Below are positions 1 to 9,719 of a stretch of DNA of 64,000 bases, one piece after another (position 1 is the first letter of the stretch; every line of letters begins with the position of its first letter). The position numbers and the translations under genes are program-made. The notes below the pieces were generated by a model. It made no database searches and was not told the DNA's origin. It was given only the letters and a program-made list of their open reading frames with translations. Source of the stretch: Paraspadella gotoi (taxonomy: Eukaryota; Chaetognatha); contig CM119266.1 of NCBI GenBank assembly GCA_051294375.1, positions 749,554 to 813,553 on the forward strand, in the 5' to 3' direction.

Positions 1-241
1 GAGAGAGAGAGAGGGTGGTCGGTGGACGAAATGGTGGTGTTGAAAGACATGGTGGTCGTAAAAAAAAGACATGGAGTGCGAGGAGAGACATAGTGGTCGG
101 AGGGAAGACATGGTGCGGGGATAAGACATTTTGGCAAGGTGCCTGACAAGTTGACAATGTTGTCATTTTTCCCTTTTTATATGAATTTCATTAATTTATT
201 AATATATGAATGAATAATTCTCCATATCAAACGTTTTTTGT
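1..241. repeat. Local duplicate of 1763-2020
   Basis: This stretch repeats 1763-2020 in the same orientation: GA run, 'ggtggacgaaatggt', 'gacatggtggtcgta', 'gacatggtgcggg', then an AT-rich tail ending in 'tttttgt'. The copies differ by many one-base indels, mostly in homopolymers. The first copy runs into the gap at 242. Inference: unmerged, poorly polished assembly copies or haplotypes. No gene is seen. Confidence 0.75.
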
Positions 242-405
242 NNNNNNNNNNGATATCGCAACCCCTGAAATGTTGAGCTGGTGACTCAGAAGAAAAACCG
301 CGAGAGAAGAGATTCGAGTCACCGCGACTCNNNNNNNNNNNNNNNNNNNNNNNNNNNNNNNNNNNNNNNNNNNNNNNNNNNNNNNNNNNNNNNNNNNNNN
401 NNNNN
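242..405. other. Assembly gaps (242-251 and 331-405)
   Basis: Two N runs of 10 and 75 bases bracket 79 bases of sequence. Open frames that cross the Ns carry no information. Confidence 0.95.
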
Positions 406-1128
406 GAGACGCCATCGTGACTCATTGATACGCATCGACGAAGGGTGAGGGGGAGGTTGCGAGGAAAGGAGGAAGTGAGCGATCTTGTGAAGAAGAGAAA
501 AATTGGAGGTTGTGAATGATTAGACTCACAAAAGGAGGAAAAATGAGGAGACGAAGAAGGAGAAATTGGAAATAGAATTATGGAGACAATGAAGTTATTC
601 GTCGTATTTGAGGAGATTGTCAAATCCATCTTTTTTTTTTCTTTTCTTTTCTGAACCCTATTATAACACAAAATTAAGAAGCTAAAAATTAAAACGTGTG
701 AAAATAAGGAAAGAGGGGAAGAAACAAAAAAAATTTTAAAAAAAGAGGAAAAGAAAGAAAAAAATTAACAAACCTACTGAAGGCGGGATATAAAAAAAAA
801 GAAAAATATTTGATTAAAATAAAAATTAAATATTATATATATATTTTATATTTATCCTTGAAACGTATAAAAATAATATGTACTAAAATGAAAAAAAATG
901 TGTTCTACATGAACAAGTTAAAAAAAATAAACAAGATAAAAATTGTAAAAACTAAAAAGTAATGAACTTTCAAAAAAGAAAAACAAAAAAAAAACAAAAA
1001 AGAAGAAAAGAAGAAAAGAGAGGATAAAAATCCGGAGCCAAAAATTCGGAAGAACCTCTCTTGAGAAAAGAAGAAAAAAGATGGAGAATATGAGTTGAAA
1101 AGGAAATAAGACACCGTCCAAAAAGACT
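406..1128. other. AT/purine-rich stretch, no gene seen
   Basis: A purine-rich block (about 440-560) is followed by A-rich sequence. Nothing resembles an exon or RNA gene. Confidence 0.5.
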
Positions 1129-1174
1129 CTCTCTCTCTCTCTGTCTCTCTTTTCTCTCTCTTCTCATCTCTCTC

Positions 1175-1215
<41 letters not shown>
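1129..1215. repeat. Interrupted (CT)n microsatellite
   Basis: CT dinucleotides with TT and CC interruptions. The Ser/Leu or Arg/Glu frames across it are artefacts of the dinucleotide. Confidence 0.9.
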
Positions 1216-1216
<1 letters not shown>

Positions 1217-1329
1217 ATTTCCATCTGGAATTTGCCCCAAAGATGGCGGGCGCTTCGATTGCGATAAAACCTCGGACGTCAAAATGGTGATTGACGGGAA
1301 AAAAATGCTACACAAGAAATCTCTGCGAT

Positions 1330-1790
1330 AGAGAGAGACGAGGAGACCGAGGATGGGCCGACGAAGCGAGTGGGACGTCAGGGAGGGGAGCGGGAGACAC
1401 GACGAGTGGGAACGGGGAGGGAGACGAGACTGGCGGAGACGACATGAGAAGAGGAGCGAGTACCGAGACGAGAGAGGGAGAAGGAGTATGATCGGATGGA
1501 AGTGGCGGGGGGGAGACGAGGAGAGGACGGAAGAACGGACGGGGAAAGCGCATCAAGAGAAGAAGGAGAGAGACCGAGAGAGATTAGAAGAAGAAAAAAA
1601 ATTGAAAGAGACAGGGCGTTGGGTGGCGTGAGAGGAGCGATGACAGCACGGCGAGGAGAGGCGAGACAGAGAGACTGAGAGATGAGAGAGAGAGAGAGAT
1701 GAGAGAGCAGAGAGATGAGCAGATGAAGTGAGAGAGAGAGAGAGCGAGAGGAGTAAAGAGAGGAGAGAGGGTGGCTCGTGGACGAAATGG
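1330..1790. repeat. Purine-rich GA/GGA tract ending in (GA)n
   Basis: About 460 bases of almost pure purine on the + strand, degenerate GGAGA and GACGAG grading into (GA)n at about 1680-1770. Open frames on both strands are low complexity (Arg/Glu-rich or Ser/Pro-rich), so I do not call a gene. Confidence 0.7.
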
Positions 1791-2020
1791 TAGGTGTTTG
1801 AAAGACATGGTGGTCGTAAAAAAAAAAAGACTGGAGTCCGGAGGATAAAAGAGAACATAGTGGTCGGAGGAAGACATGGTGCGGGATAAGACATTTTTGG
1901 CAAGGTGGCCTGAACAAGTGAGCACAATGTGTCATTTTCCCTTTTTTTTTATATGAATTTATAACTTTATTAATATATTGAATGAATCAATTCTCCAATA
2001 TCAAAAGTCTTTTTGTAATC
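1763..2020. repeat. Second copy of the 1-241 duplicate
   Basis: Matches 1-241 with scattered one-base insertions and deletions, for example longer A and T runs and 'ggtggcctgaacaag' against 'ggtgcctgacaag'. It continues into unique AT-rich DNA after about 2020. Confidence 0.75.
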
Positions 2021-2495
2021 TTGTTTTTGATAATACCACACGTATTTAGATTAGACACAAATCTCTGGGCTAAAAGTCTTTGATGATTTTTTACTGTTTT
2101 CAAATCTTTGATTTTTTTTGGTGAATTAAATTTCATTTATAGAAAAGTTCACCACCTATCTATTCATTCTTTTTTTGCTTCACAAGACGGAACAGTAAAG
2201 CTATTTTTCTTGCGCCGAAGAAGGCCACAAGTATAAGCGGAATTCGCCGAGGTTTAGTAGTCGTCGGTCTGTCACAACAAAATAAAAAGACAAGAAGATT
2301 GAGTAAAATAATAAAAATTGAAACAACTTCAAAAAGAAGTGAGGAAGAGTGAAGAGGAACAGAGGAAAAACAAAAGAAGAAAAAAATAGCGACAAACTAT
2401 CCCCCAATGAAAAAATGAATCCTGAAGCCGCCTAGTGTGAAGAAGTGATAAGAACTAAGGTCCCTCTATGTCTTTGTCTCGTCCTATCCGCTTTT
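2021..2495. other. AT-rich stretch, no gene seen
   Basis: Unremarkable AT-rich sequence; no credible exon. Confidence 0.4.
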
Positions 2496-2499
2496 CTCT

Positions 2500-2502
2500 T
2501 CT

Positions 2503-2568
<66 letters not shown>

Positions 2569-2607
2569 TCTCTCTCTCTCTTCTCTCTCTCTCTTCTTCT
2601 CTCTCTC
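2500..2607. repeat. (CT)n microsatellite
   Basis: Interrupted CT dinucleotide array. Confidence 0.9.
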
Positions 2608-3455
2608 TGGGTAAAAAAAAAATAAAACAAACAAACTTTGACTTTGGTTGCTTTGTTAATTCAAGTTTTCGTCACCAAGCAACCCTTGGGTAATGCAGAT
2701 GCCATCTTCAGCAAAGTTTTCAGTTTGAACTTAACCGTCGTTGTTTTGACAGACAGACTGGTATAATCCCCTTTCGTTTCGTTTTATCTGTTTTCACCCA
2801 TCCGAAAGGTCCTCCATGGAAGCCACTTTATATTGGGCTTCGACGAGTCAACGCATCCCCTTTTTTCTTTTTTCTTACCTCATTTTCAGTTGTTTCGTTT
2901 TTCAGGACGTCTGCTTCTCTTTTAGCATCTGCTCACGACAGACAAAATTGATGGAAATATAAGCCGCAGTCCGAAAATCACGTGAATATACAATATAAAC
3001 AAAAATGATTCTAGTGACGTAAATCAAAACATGAATCTTTAATCGTAAAAAATAAAACGAATTTATTCGATCATGTCTTTTTTTTCTCCTGGCTTTAAAT
3101 TTAATTTTATTTATCAAATTCAATTCTGCTTGCAAAACAAAATTTGCATCTGTTTCCGTTTCTGAACAGCAGATGTCTCGAGTCGAGACTCTCGACCAAA
3201 AACAAAACAGAAAATACTTTAGTCTTGCCCCCACCAGGCATTTTTCGATTTTGTCTTCTTTCTTATTTTCTCTTTCTTGTTTTTGTCCTTGTTTTTCTCT
3301 TCCTTAATTCAGTTTGTCCATTTCACTCTTTTTCGTCTCCACTTTCCAATTTCTTTCCTTTTTTGTTCCTTTTTTTTCTATTTTCTGTCGCGAAATCTCG
3401 AATTACGTCGAATCGAATCCGACATTCGATTCGCGCCTTTGTTCTCTTCTTTTCT
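2608..3455. other. AT/T-rich stretch, no gene seen
   Basis: Unique-looking AT-rich DNA between two pyrimidine repeats. No splice-bounded open frame resembling a protein was seen. Confidence 0.4.
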
Positions 3456-3560
3456 CCATCACCCCACCACCCCATCACCCATCACCCATCACACATCAAC
3501 CACCACCACATTCACCCACGACCCCATCACCCTTCACCACCCAACCACCACATCAACCCC
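3455..3560. repeat. Degenerate CCACCATCACC repeat
   Basis: C/A/T-rich short tandem repeat (CCAYC units), directly before a long CT array. Confidence 0.7.
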
Positions 3561-3588
3561 ACACATTCCCATTTGTCTATCAGATTAA

Positions 3589-3593
<5 letters not shown>

Positions 3594-3630
<37 letters not shown>

Positions 3631-3657
3631 CTTCTCTCTCTCTCTCTCTCCTCTGCT

Positions 3658-3696
<39 letters not shown>

Positions 3697-3774
3697 TTCT
3701 CTCCTGTCTCTCTCTCTCTCTCTCTNNNNNNNNNNNNNNNNNNNNNNNNNNNNNNNNNNNNNNNNNNNNNNNNN
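3594..3774. repeat. (CT)n array running into a gap (N 3726-3774)
   Basis: At least 130 bases of CT, then 49 Ns. The true array length is unknown. Confidence 0.9.
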
Positions 3775-3799
3775 ACAACGACTAAAAAGTCGTGAATAC

Positions 3800-3912
3800 A
3801 ATGACGACGACGAAAAAAAACCAGACAACGATAATGACAATGACGATGAAAAAACATAAGGAATTGATAACGACGACGACGACAACGACGACGACGACAT
3901 CGACGACGTTCC
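3800..3912. repeat. Imperfect (ACG/GAC)n array
   Basis: Trinucleotide GAC/ACG repeat with AAC and GAT variants. The reverse frame gives Arg/Ser/Val runs. The same motif recurs across the window in both intron-like and exon-like positions. Confidence 0.8.
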
Positions 3913-4012
3913 ACGCTTCTGAAAAACGTTGTGAATGGATATATTTGAAAGTGAATGAGACAGAAGGCGATGAGTGATCAAGAATGATGGGGATAGAGAA
4001 TGATTGTGAATA

Positions 4013-4048
4013 TATAGTATATAATATAGTATATAGTATATATAGTAT
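4013..4048. repeat. TATAGTATA tandem repeat
   Basis: Short AT repeat of 'tatagtata' units. Confidence 0.7.
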
Positions 4049-4313
4049 AAAACGATGAACGAATTTGTGATTAAATAAACGACACCACGTAGTCTATGAA
4101 AGACAAATGAATGAACGAATGAACGAAATTTCGATCAAAACGACGAATGAACCCGAAACGTTTTTTTTTTGTTTTTTTTTGACCGACCGATCGGAAAATA
4201 AGGGAGAGACAAAAAAAGGAGCGAGACTGAGAGAGAGAAAGATAGATGTATATAAGTGGTTTATAGACAATAACTGATCATAAAACGGTGCTCGTGGGGT
4301 TGAAAAGGTCTCA

Positions 4314-4317
<4 letters not shown>

Positions 4318-4347
<30 letters not shown>

Positions 4348-4527
4348 NNNNNNNNNNNNNNNNNNNNNNNNNNNNNNNNNNNNNNNNNNNNNNNNNNNNN
4401 NNNNNNNNNNNNNNNNNNNNNNNNNNNNNNNNNNNNNNNNNNNNNNNNNNNNNNNNNNNNNNNNNNNNNNNNNNNNNNNNNNNNNNNNNNNNNNNNNNNN
4501 NNNNNNNNNNNNNNNNNNNNNNNNNNN
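4318..4527. repeat. (CT)n array with 180-base gap (N 4348-4527)
   Basis: A CT array enters the gap at 4348. Sequence resumes with 'ctttctttctcg'. Confidence 0.9.
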
Positions 4528-4666
4528 CTTTCTTTCTCGCCGCCAGCGAGGCTCTCCGCAAAGTTTCTTCCTTCTCCCTCAGGACACAAAAGATAATTTT
4601 GGCGTCCGATGATGGTTCCTCTATTTTTTTTTCTCTTTCCCTCTTTTTTTACTTCTCTTTTTTCTC

Positions 4667-4676
4667 NNNNNNNNNN
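4667..4676. other. Assembly gap (10 N)
   Basis: Ten-base placeholder gap in T-rich DNA. Confidence 0.95.
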
Positions 4677-4749
4677 TTCCCTTTGCTCCTCTTCCCTCGC
4701 CCAACCCCTCAGATGCCCCATTCACCCCTGAACTCAATAGACTTCTTGG

Positions 4750-4830
4750 ATGTTTAGCTCAGTCGGTAAAGGCGAAGAGGAATGAACCAAGAGAGGTCCA
4801 AGGTTCGGTGAGGATTCTAAACCTTTCGCG
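4750..4830 (+). repeat. tRNA-like fragment (A-box-like start)
   Basis: 'TGTTTAGCTCAGTCGG' resembles a tRNA D-arm/A box, and 'AGGTTCGG' about 40 bases on resembles a B box. A further 'GGTTCGAACCC' lies at about 4934. No acceptor stem closes, so this is at best a tRNA-derived SINE remnant. Confidence 0.3.
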
Positions 4831-5090
4831 ATCGTTCCGATACTAAAAATAGTAACAATAACAACAACAACGACAGGTTTTTCCACCACGGAAAAGGAAG
4901 AGAAATGGAAATATTCCCCTTCGTTCAGTCGCCAGGTTCGAACCCCACCCACGCAAGTCATTTTGAAAATCGATTTGATCCGCCGGTCCCCCCAAAAAAA
5001 AATTCCTTTTTTTCAGTCGAACGAATGAGTTTTTACGATGAGTCATCGAATTCGATTTTAGTCACTGACTCGAGACTTGTAACGACCTCT

Positions 5091-5092
<2 letters not shown>

Positions 5093-5127
<35 letters not shown>

Positions 5128-5220
5128 NNNNNNNNNNNNNNNNNNNNNNNNNNNNNNNNNNNNNNNNNNNNNNNNNNNNNNNNNNNNNNNNNNNNNNNNN
5201 NNNNNNNNNNNNNNNNNNNN

Positions 5221-5253
<33 letters not shown>
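5093..5253. repeat. (GA)n array with gap (N 5128-5220)
   Basis: GA dinucleotides on both sides of a 93-base gap. Confidence 0.95.
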
Positions 5254-5256
<3 letters not shown>

Positions 5257-5403
5257 TGGGCAGTGGCGGATTTGGTTAAAACTGACAGAAATGTTTGAGA
5301 GCGACAGAAGGCAAATAAAGTACTGGACTGAAAGACGGCGATGAAATTCGGGTAGAAGCTTCACACGAGAAATCATCCTCCATTTGCTGATCTTTCTGAT
5401 AGG

Positions 5404-5512
5404 TGAATGAATGATAAGAATGACTGGTGAATGAATGGTAAGAATGACTGGTGAATGAATGATAAGAATGACTGGTGAATGAATGGTAAGAATGACTGGT
5501 GAATGACTGCTA
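5404..5512. repeat. 24-bp minisatellite, about 4.5 units
   Basis: Unit 'gtgaatgaatgRtaagaatg' plus 'actg', with alternating A/G at one position. Confidence 0.85.
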
Positions 5513-5539
5513 AGTGTCTCCTTTAATTCATTTCCTCAC

Positions 5540-5711
5540 CTGCTTCTCTTCCTTCTCTTCCTCCTCTTCCTCCTCTTCCTCCTCCCGAAAATTGTTCTCC
5601 GTCGAAAATGACGTCACTGATGAAATGTGAAATGACGTCGCTGACGTCACCGGAAGCGGAATCGACCGCACGGCGGCGCGGCTGTCGTGACGTCAGGGCC
5701 GCGGTGTCGGA
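5540..5711 (-). CDS. Candidate exon, unrecognised protein
   Basis: On the minus strand 'TTTCAG' (acceptor) opens a frame reading SDTAALTSRQPRRRAVDSAS, with DVSDVISHFISDVIFDGEQF further on, then a Gly/Arg/Glu-rich tail from CCT repeats, ending at 'GCAG|GTGAGG' (a good donor). Phase 0 at the start and phase 1 at the end. I recognise no family. The repeated DV comes from GACGTC, which also forms the CRE-like sites listed separately, so coding and regulatory readings compete. It could join the candidate exon at 6583-6694, whose phase fits. A fortuitous open frame is quite possible. Confidence 0.3.
5609..5695. promoter_or_regulatory. Cluster of CRE-like TGACGTCA sites with an ETS-like site
   Basis: TGACGTCA occurs at 5609-5616, 5642-5649 and 5688-5695, and TGACGTCG at 5633-5640. 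CCGGAAG (ETS-like core) is at 5650-5656. The stretch is CpG-rich in an AT/CT-rich neighbourhood. CREB/ATF factors bind TGACGTCA in animals; promoter activity here is inference. Confidence 0.35.
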
Positions 5712-5809
5712 CTGAAACAATTTTGGCGGAAAAAGTCGAAAAATTATCGAATTTTTTTAGTTAATTTTAGATAAATTCATTTATTTAATGATTTTTTAAC
5801 ATTTTCAAA

Positions 5810-6565
5810 TCCAATATTTTCCTCCCTTTCTCCTTATTCTTCTCTTTTTTCTTTACCAAATTTTCCTTTTTCCCCCCTGACCTTAAAATTCTTTTTCTCC
5901 TTTCCCTCGAACGGTCACCTGACAAAGAGAGTATTTATTTCTTCCTGGTATTTTTAACGTATTTATTTTTCAAAACCTTATCTTCCAAGTCCTTATCCCT
6001 ATCCATTCTTTTCACACGTTTTTTTCATTTTCATCACTTTCTTAGATATTCTATTTCCAATCCCCTTTTATTCCGCATTCCATTTCTCTTTCATTTTACT
6101 TCTCCAAATTATTCTCTAATCAAAATGCTTTCACCTTCTTTTTCTAATCCACTTCCCTTCTTTCTCTAACCCACTTCTCATCCCCTTCCTCCTTTTCTTT
6201 ACTTCCTCCAATCCCTTTCCCTTCTGCTCTAATCCACTTCTCATCCCCTTCCTCCTTTCCTTTATTTCCTCCAATCCCTTTCCCTTCTGCTCTAATCCAC
6301 TTCTCATCCCCTTCCTCCTTTCCTTTATTTTTACAAATCCCTTTCCCCTCTCTAATCCGCTTCCTTTCCCCTTTCCCTAAATTCCTTACATCCCTTTCCC
6401 TTCTTCTCTAATCCACTTCCCCTCCTCTTTCTCTTTTCTCATAATTAATCACATTCACCTAATCCCCTTCCATCATTCCCTTTCTTCCCCTAATCCCCTT
6501 CCATCATTCCCTTTCTTCCCCTAATCCCCTTCCCCTCTCGTATCCCCTCTCCCCCCATTATTTTC
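5810..6565. repeat. Long polypyrimidine tract with 63-bp and 31-bp tandem units
   Basis: About 750 bases of nearly unbroken C/T with occasional A on the + strand. A 63-bp unit beginning 'aatccacttctcatcccc' repeats about 2.6 times around 6170-6335. A 31-bp unit 'ctaatccccttccatcattc...' repeats around 6458-6530. Confidence 0.75.
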
Positions 6566-6582
6566 CGCTTAGAATTCGTTAC

Positions 6583-6694
6583 CCGAATCTCGTTTCTTCC
6601 GCGTCTTTTGTTTTCGTCGTCCTCGTCGTCGTCGTCGTCGTCGTGGCCTCCGTTCGGCGGGAAAGATGAATCTCTTTCGTTTCCGGATGAAAAC
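6583..6694 (-). CDS. Candidate Asp-rich exon, unrecognised
   Basis: On the minus strand 'CCTCAG' (acceptor) and 'ATTCGG|GTAACG' (donor) bound a 112-base segment. Read with one leading base it is open: FSSGNERDSSFPPNGGH, then Asp/Glu from the GAC repeat, then ENKRRGRNEIR. It ends in phase 0, matching the next downstream candidate exon (5540-5711). The alternative frame is Arg-rich. No recognisable domain. Confidence 0.25.
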
Positions 6695-6699
6695 CTGAG

Positions 6700-6960
6700 G
6701 ATGCGACGAGGGGAGAGGGAGTGGGGGAGGAAGTTAAGGAGGAGAGTGGAAGAGTAGGGAGATGGGAGGGAGGAAGTGAAAGAGCAGAGAGGTAGCGAAA
6801 GGGGGGGAAGGGAGCAAGAGGGAGGGGAAGATTGTAAAAAAAGAAGGGAAGACCAGCGGAGAAAGAGGTAGAGGAACCGGAAAAGGTTAGGAAAAAGGGA
6901 GGAGGAAAAGGGAAGATGGGAAGATGGGAAGGTGGGAAGATGGGAAGGTGGGAATGGGTA
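6700..6960. repeat. Polypurine tract with 'gatgggaag' repeats
   Basis: G/A-rich on the + strand, directly following the polypyrimidine block across about 130 bases of mixed sequence. It ends in tandem 'gatgggaag/ggtgggaag'. Confidence 0.7.
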
Positions 6961-7110
6961 TGATGAATTTCGTGACTATGGGGTGAGGAAAAAATTTAAA
7001 CGGGTGAGTAGGAAAAAGTTGCAGGATCTATTTTTGCGAGACGATCTGGATTAGAGGTTGCGCGGGGTCGTCTTCCTTTGCCTTCTTCCTTTCACGCTTC
7101 CTTAACTTTT

Positions 7111-7235
7111 CTTCCCCTGCTTTCTGTTTGCCATGCCTTCTTTCTGTCTACCATGCCTTCTTTCTGTCTACCATTCCTTCCTTCTGTCTACCATGCCTTC
7201 CTTCTGTCTACCATGCCTTCTTTCTGTCTACCATG
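7111..7235. repeat. 20-bp minisatellite, about 6 units
   Basis: Unit 'ccatgccttctttctgtcta' with single-base variants. The open frame across it comes from the repeat. Confidence 0.85.
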
Positions 7236-7259
7236 CTTCCTCGTTTCCAACTTTTCGGG

Positions 7260-8150
7260 AAATTCTCCCGAGGGGAGAAACGAAAATAACCCGATGACGC
7301 CGTCAAGGGCGAGGAGGGAGAATTGGGCAGGGAGTTTTGATGAGATGGCTTGAGTAAGTAAAAGGAAGCGCGGAGGTTCGTTCGTGCTGCTGGGGAGTAA
7401 GGCGTTTTTGGCGGACGGGGTGGGAAGACCTTTTTTTTGTTATGGAAGAGGGGCGACCGGATTTAAGAGCCCCTTCGGTGGAGCGGGCCAAAGGTGGAGC
7501 GTTCCGAAATGGAAAGATGCGGTGGATTAAAGACCCCTGGTGGGGGAAGACGGAAACTCAACGAAAACAAAAGATTCGCTTACCCAAAAGCAAAAGGAGG
7601 GGTAACGGGGGAGAGAAGCCTTTAAATTGTTTAAAAATCCCTTCTTAAAAACTCACGCGCGAGTTTTTTAAAAACCATTAAACTTTGGACTTTTTAACGA
7701 GGCTTTTCCTTTTGTTTTTCGCTGCCAAAGGAGAAAACGTTCGCTTTGAAAAGGTTTCTTTTATTCGAGGTTCACCGGGGGTTTTGCTTTGAGGGGGACT
7801 GTAACCACCAAACCTCCGATGGTTATAGATTACAATAGAATACAATACACATCAATTTTGATTCGGGTTTATACATTACTTCTTAATATCGGACAAAATG
7901 ACAAATATAAATCTTAATCCACTGTTTCCTTCCCGAAAAATGTTGGATTTAGCCTAAATAGTATAATATGTAGAACAATATTTAACAAAATTCTAGGAAT
8001 AAAGCTAAAAATCATTCAGTGTTCTTTTGTCTTTCGTGAAATTCTCTTCTTTTCCGCCAGAGAACTCACCAGTCGGCTCCCAACCTCGGCGCGCGGGAAG
8101 ATTCTCGCTGAAAAAACAAAAATACAGAAAATGTAAACACAGCTGTGAGT
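7260..8150. other. Unique stretch, no gene seen
   Basis: Mixed composition, AT-rich after about 7800. No splice-bounded frame with recognisable similarity. Confidence 0.4.
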
Positions 8151-8151
8151 T

Positions 8152-8190
8152 ATCTCTCTCTCTCTCCCCTCTCTCTCTCTCTCCCCTCTC

Positions 8191-8239
<49 letters not shown>

Positions 8240-8515
8240 TCTCTCTCTCTCCTCTCTCTCTCACCTCCCTCCCCCTCTCCCTCTCTCTCTCTCTCTCCTC
8301 GTCTCTCCCTCCCCCTCTATTTTCTCTCTCTCTCTCTTCTCTCCTCATATCTCTCTCTCTCTCCCTCGCTCTCTCCCCCTCTCTCTCTTCTCTCTCTCTC
8401 GCTCTCTCCCCCCTCACTCTCTCTCTCTCTCTCTTTCTCTGTCTCTCTCTCCCCCCTCCTCCCCTCTCTCCCTTCCCTCTTTCTCTCTCTCTTCTCTCTC
8501 TCTTTCTCTCACCCT
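8152..8515. repeat. Compound (CT)n/(CCT)n array, about 360 bp
   Basis: The longest ungapped pyrimidine microsatellite of the window, CT with CCCT and TTCT interruptions. Confidence 0.9.
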
Positions 8516-8902
8516 CTGTGTGATCGCTGATAATTTGTGACGAATCAACGACTCGGAATCCGAAGGTTCCACGATCGAATCCCGAGATGAGCCCAGAGGA
8601 GGAAGAGGAGGAGGAAAACGAGGAGGAAAACGAGACGGAGATGGACGACGCCGAGATGTCGCTCCCGGCGCCAGAAGTCGGGACTCGTCGAGCGCCGGTC
8701 GCGTTATTTCCGGAAGTTCGGAGCTGGCGGCGACACGCCGGAGCGAATCCGGCGCCGCCGAGACGGCGCTGCAGATAAAAGCAACTGCTGCGGCGGCGGC
8801 AGCGGCAAATGCGGCGGGAGTGACGGTGACGGTGGAAGCGGAGGAGGAGGAGGAGGAGGAGGAAGAAGAAGCGGTTTTTCGACGACAGAAGCGGAGATTC
8901 AT
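8513..8902 (-). CDS. Candidate first exon, signal/anchor-like N terminus
   Basis: On the minus strand an ATG at 8902 opens 130 codons: MNLRFCRRK, a Ser run (from AGG/CCT repeats), TVTVTPAAF, an Ala/Val segment 'AAAAAAAVAFICSAVSA' that looks like a hydrophobic anchor or signal, then a Ser/Arg/Pro-rich region to LSAITQR. A donor-like 'CAGAGG|GTGAGAG' follows in phase 0, right where the CT/GA array starts. No family recognised. Part of the frame is driven by GGA/GCG trinucleotides. It does not phase onto the candidate exon at 6583-6694 in that exon's better frame. Confidence 0.3.
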
Positions 8903-9289
8903 AGTTTTTTTTTCCTTTTTTCTTTTCTTTTTCTTTTTTTTTGGGGGGGAGAGAATCTTAAAAATAAGTCGTTGCAATAAAAAAGTCGCGATCGTTAAAT
9001 TGAAGGACAAAGAGAGAAAATGGAATTTGGAGGGAAAAAAGACAAACTGACAAACTGACTATGAAAATATGCTAAGGAAGAATGTCTCGAGGATATAAAA
9101 AAGTATTTTTCGCAATAAAATGAGTCGTTAACGTTGAAGAAGATCGAGAAGGACAGATCGTTTAAAAAGTAATAAATTTTCAGACGGACGCGGAAAATGA
9201 AAAGAAAAAAATGTCCATATTTTCGAAAAGCGCCTCGTTTCAGACTAAATTAAGAATTGAGTTAATTTTAAAATTAAACGATTAGTTGA

Positions 9290-9420
9290 GAGGTTAATGG
9301 TAAGGGTATAGTTAGGAATGAGTGTTATGGATTCGGTTAGATTTTTGGATAAGGAATAAGGGTTATGGTTAGGGATTAAGGTTCAGGGTTAAGGGATAAG
9401 GTGATGGATTTGGCTTTGGG
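9290..9420 (+). repeat. Degenerate TTAGGG-like tract
   Basis: Units such as 'ggttaggga', 'agggttatggttaggg' and 'cagggttaaggg' resemble scrambled TTAGGG telomere repeats; similar C-rich tracts occur at 20054, 24018, 25758 and 62380. Confidence 0.6.
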
Positions 9421-9620
9421 ATTATGAATTAATATACTTAAGTCTATTAAGTATATTTAGTAATAAGTATTAAGGTTAAGAATCGGTTTATGTATTCGTG
9501 AAAATATTTGGAATCGCGACAAATCGTTTTCACGTTGGCGAATTCGATGCGATGAGCGAAAAGGTGAGTAATTTATTCCCGACCTTTTCGCGTTGGAAGA
9601 CAAACAAAATATTTGCGAGA

Positions 9621-9621
<1 letters not shown>

Positions 9622-9697
<76 letters not shown>

Positions 9698-9716
9698 GTC
9701 TCTCTCCTCTCTTCCT
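9622..9716. repeat. (CT)n microsatellite
   Basis: CT array with TT and GT interruptions. Confidence 0.95.
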
Positions 9717-9719
9717 CTA

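Noticed and set aside
8016-8540. Ser/Leu- and Arg/Glu-rich ORFs in CT/GA arrays (also at 970, 1378, 3580, 9530, 12505, 15565, 22758, 36747 and 50220)
   Set aside because: Dinucleotide repeats give stop-free frames in all phases; no independent coding signal.
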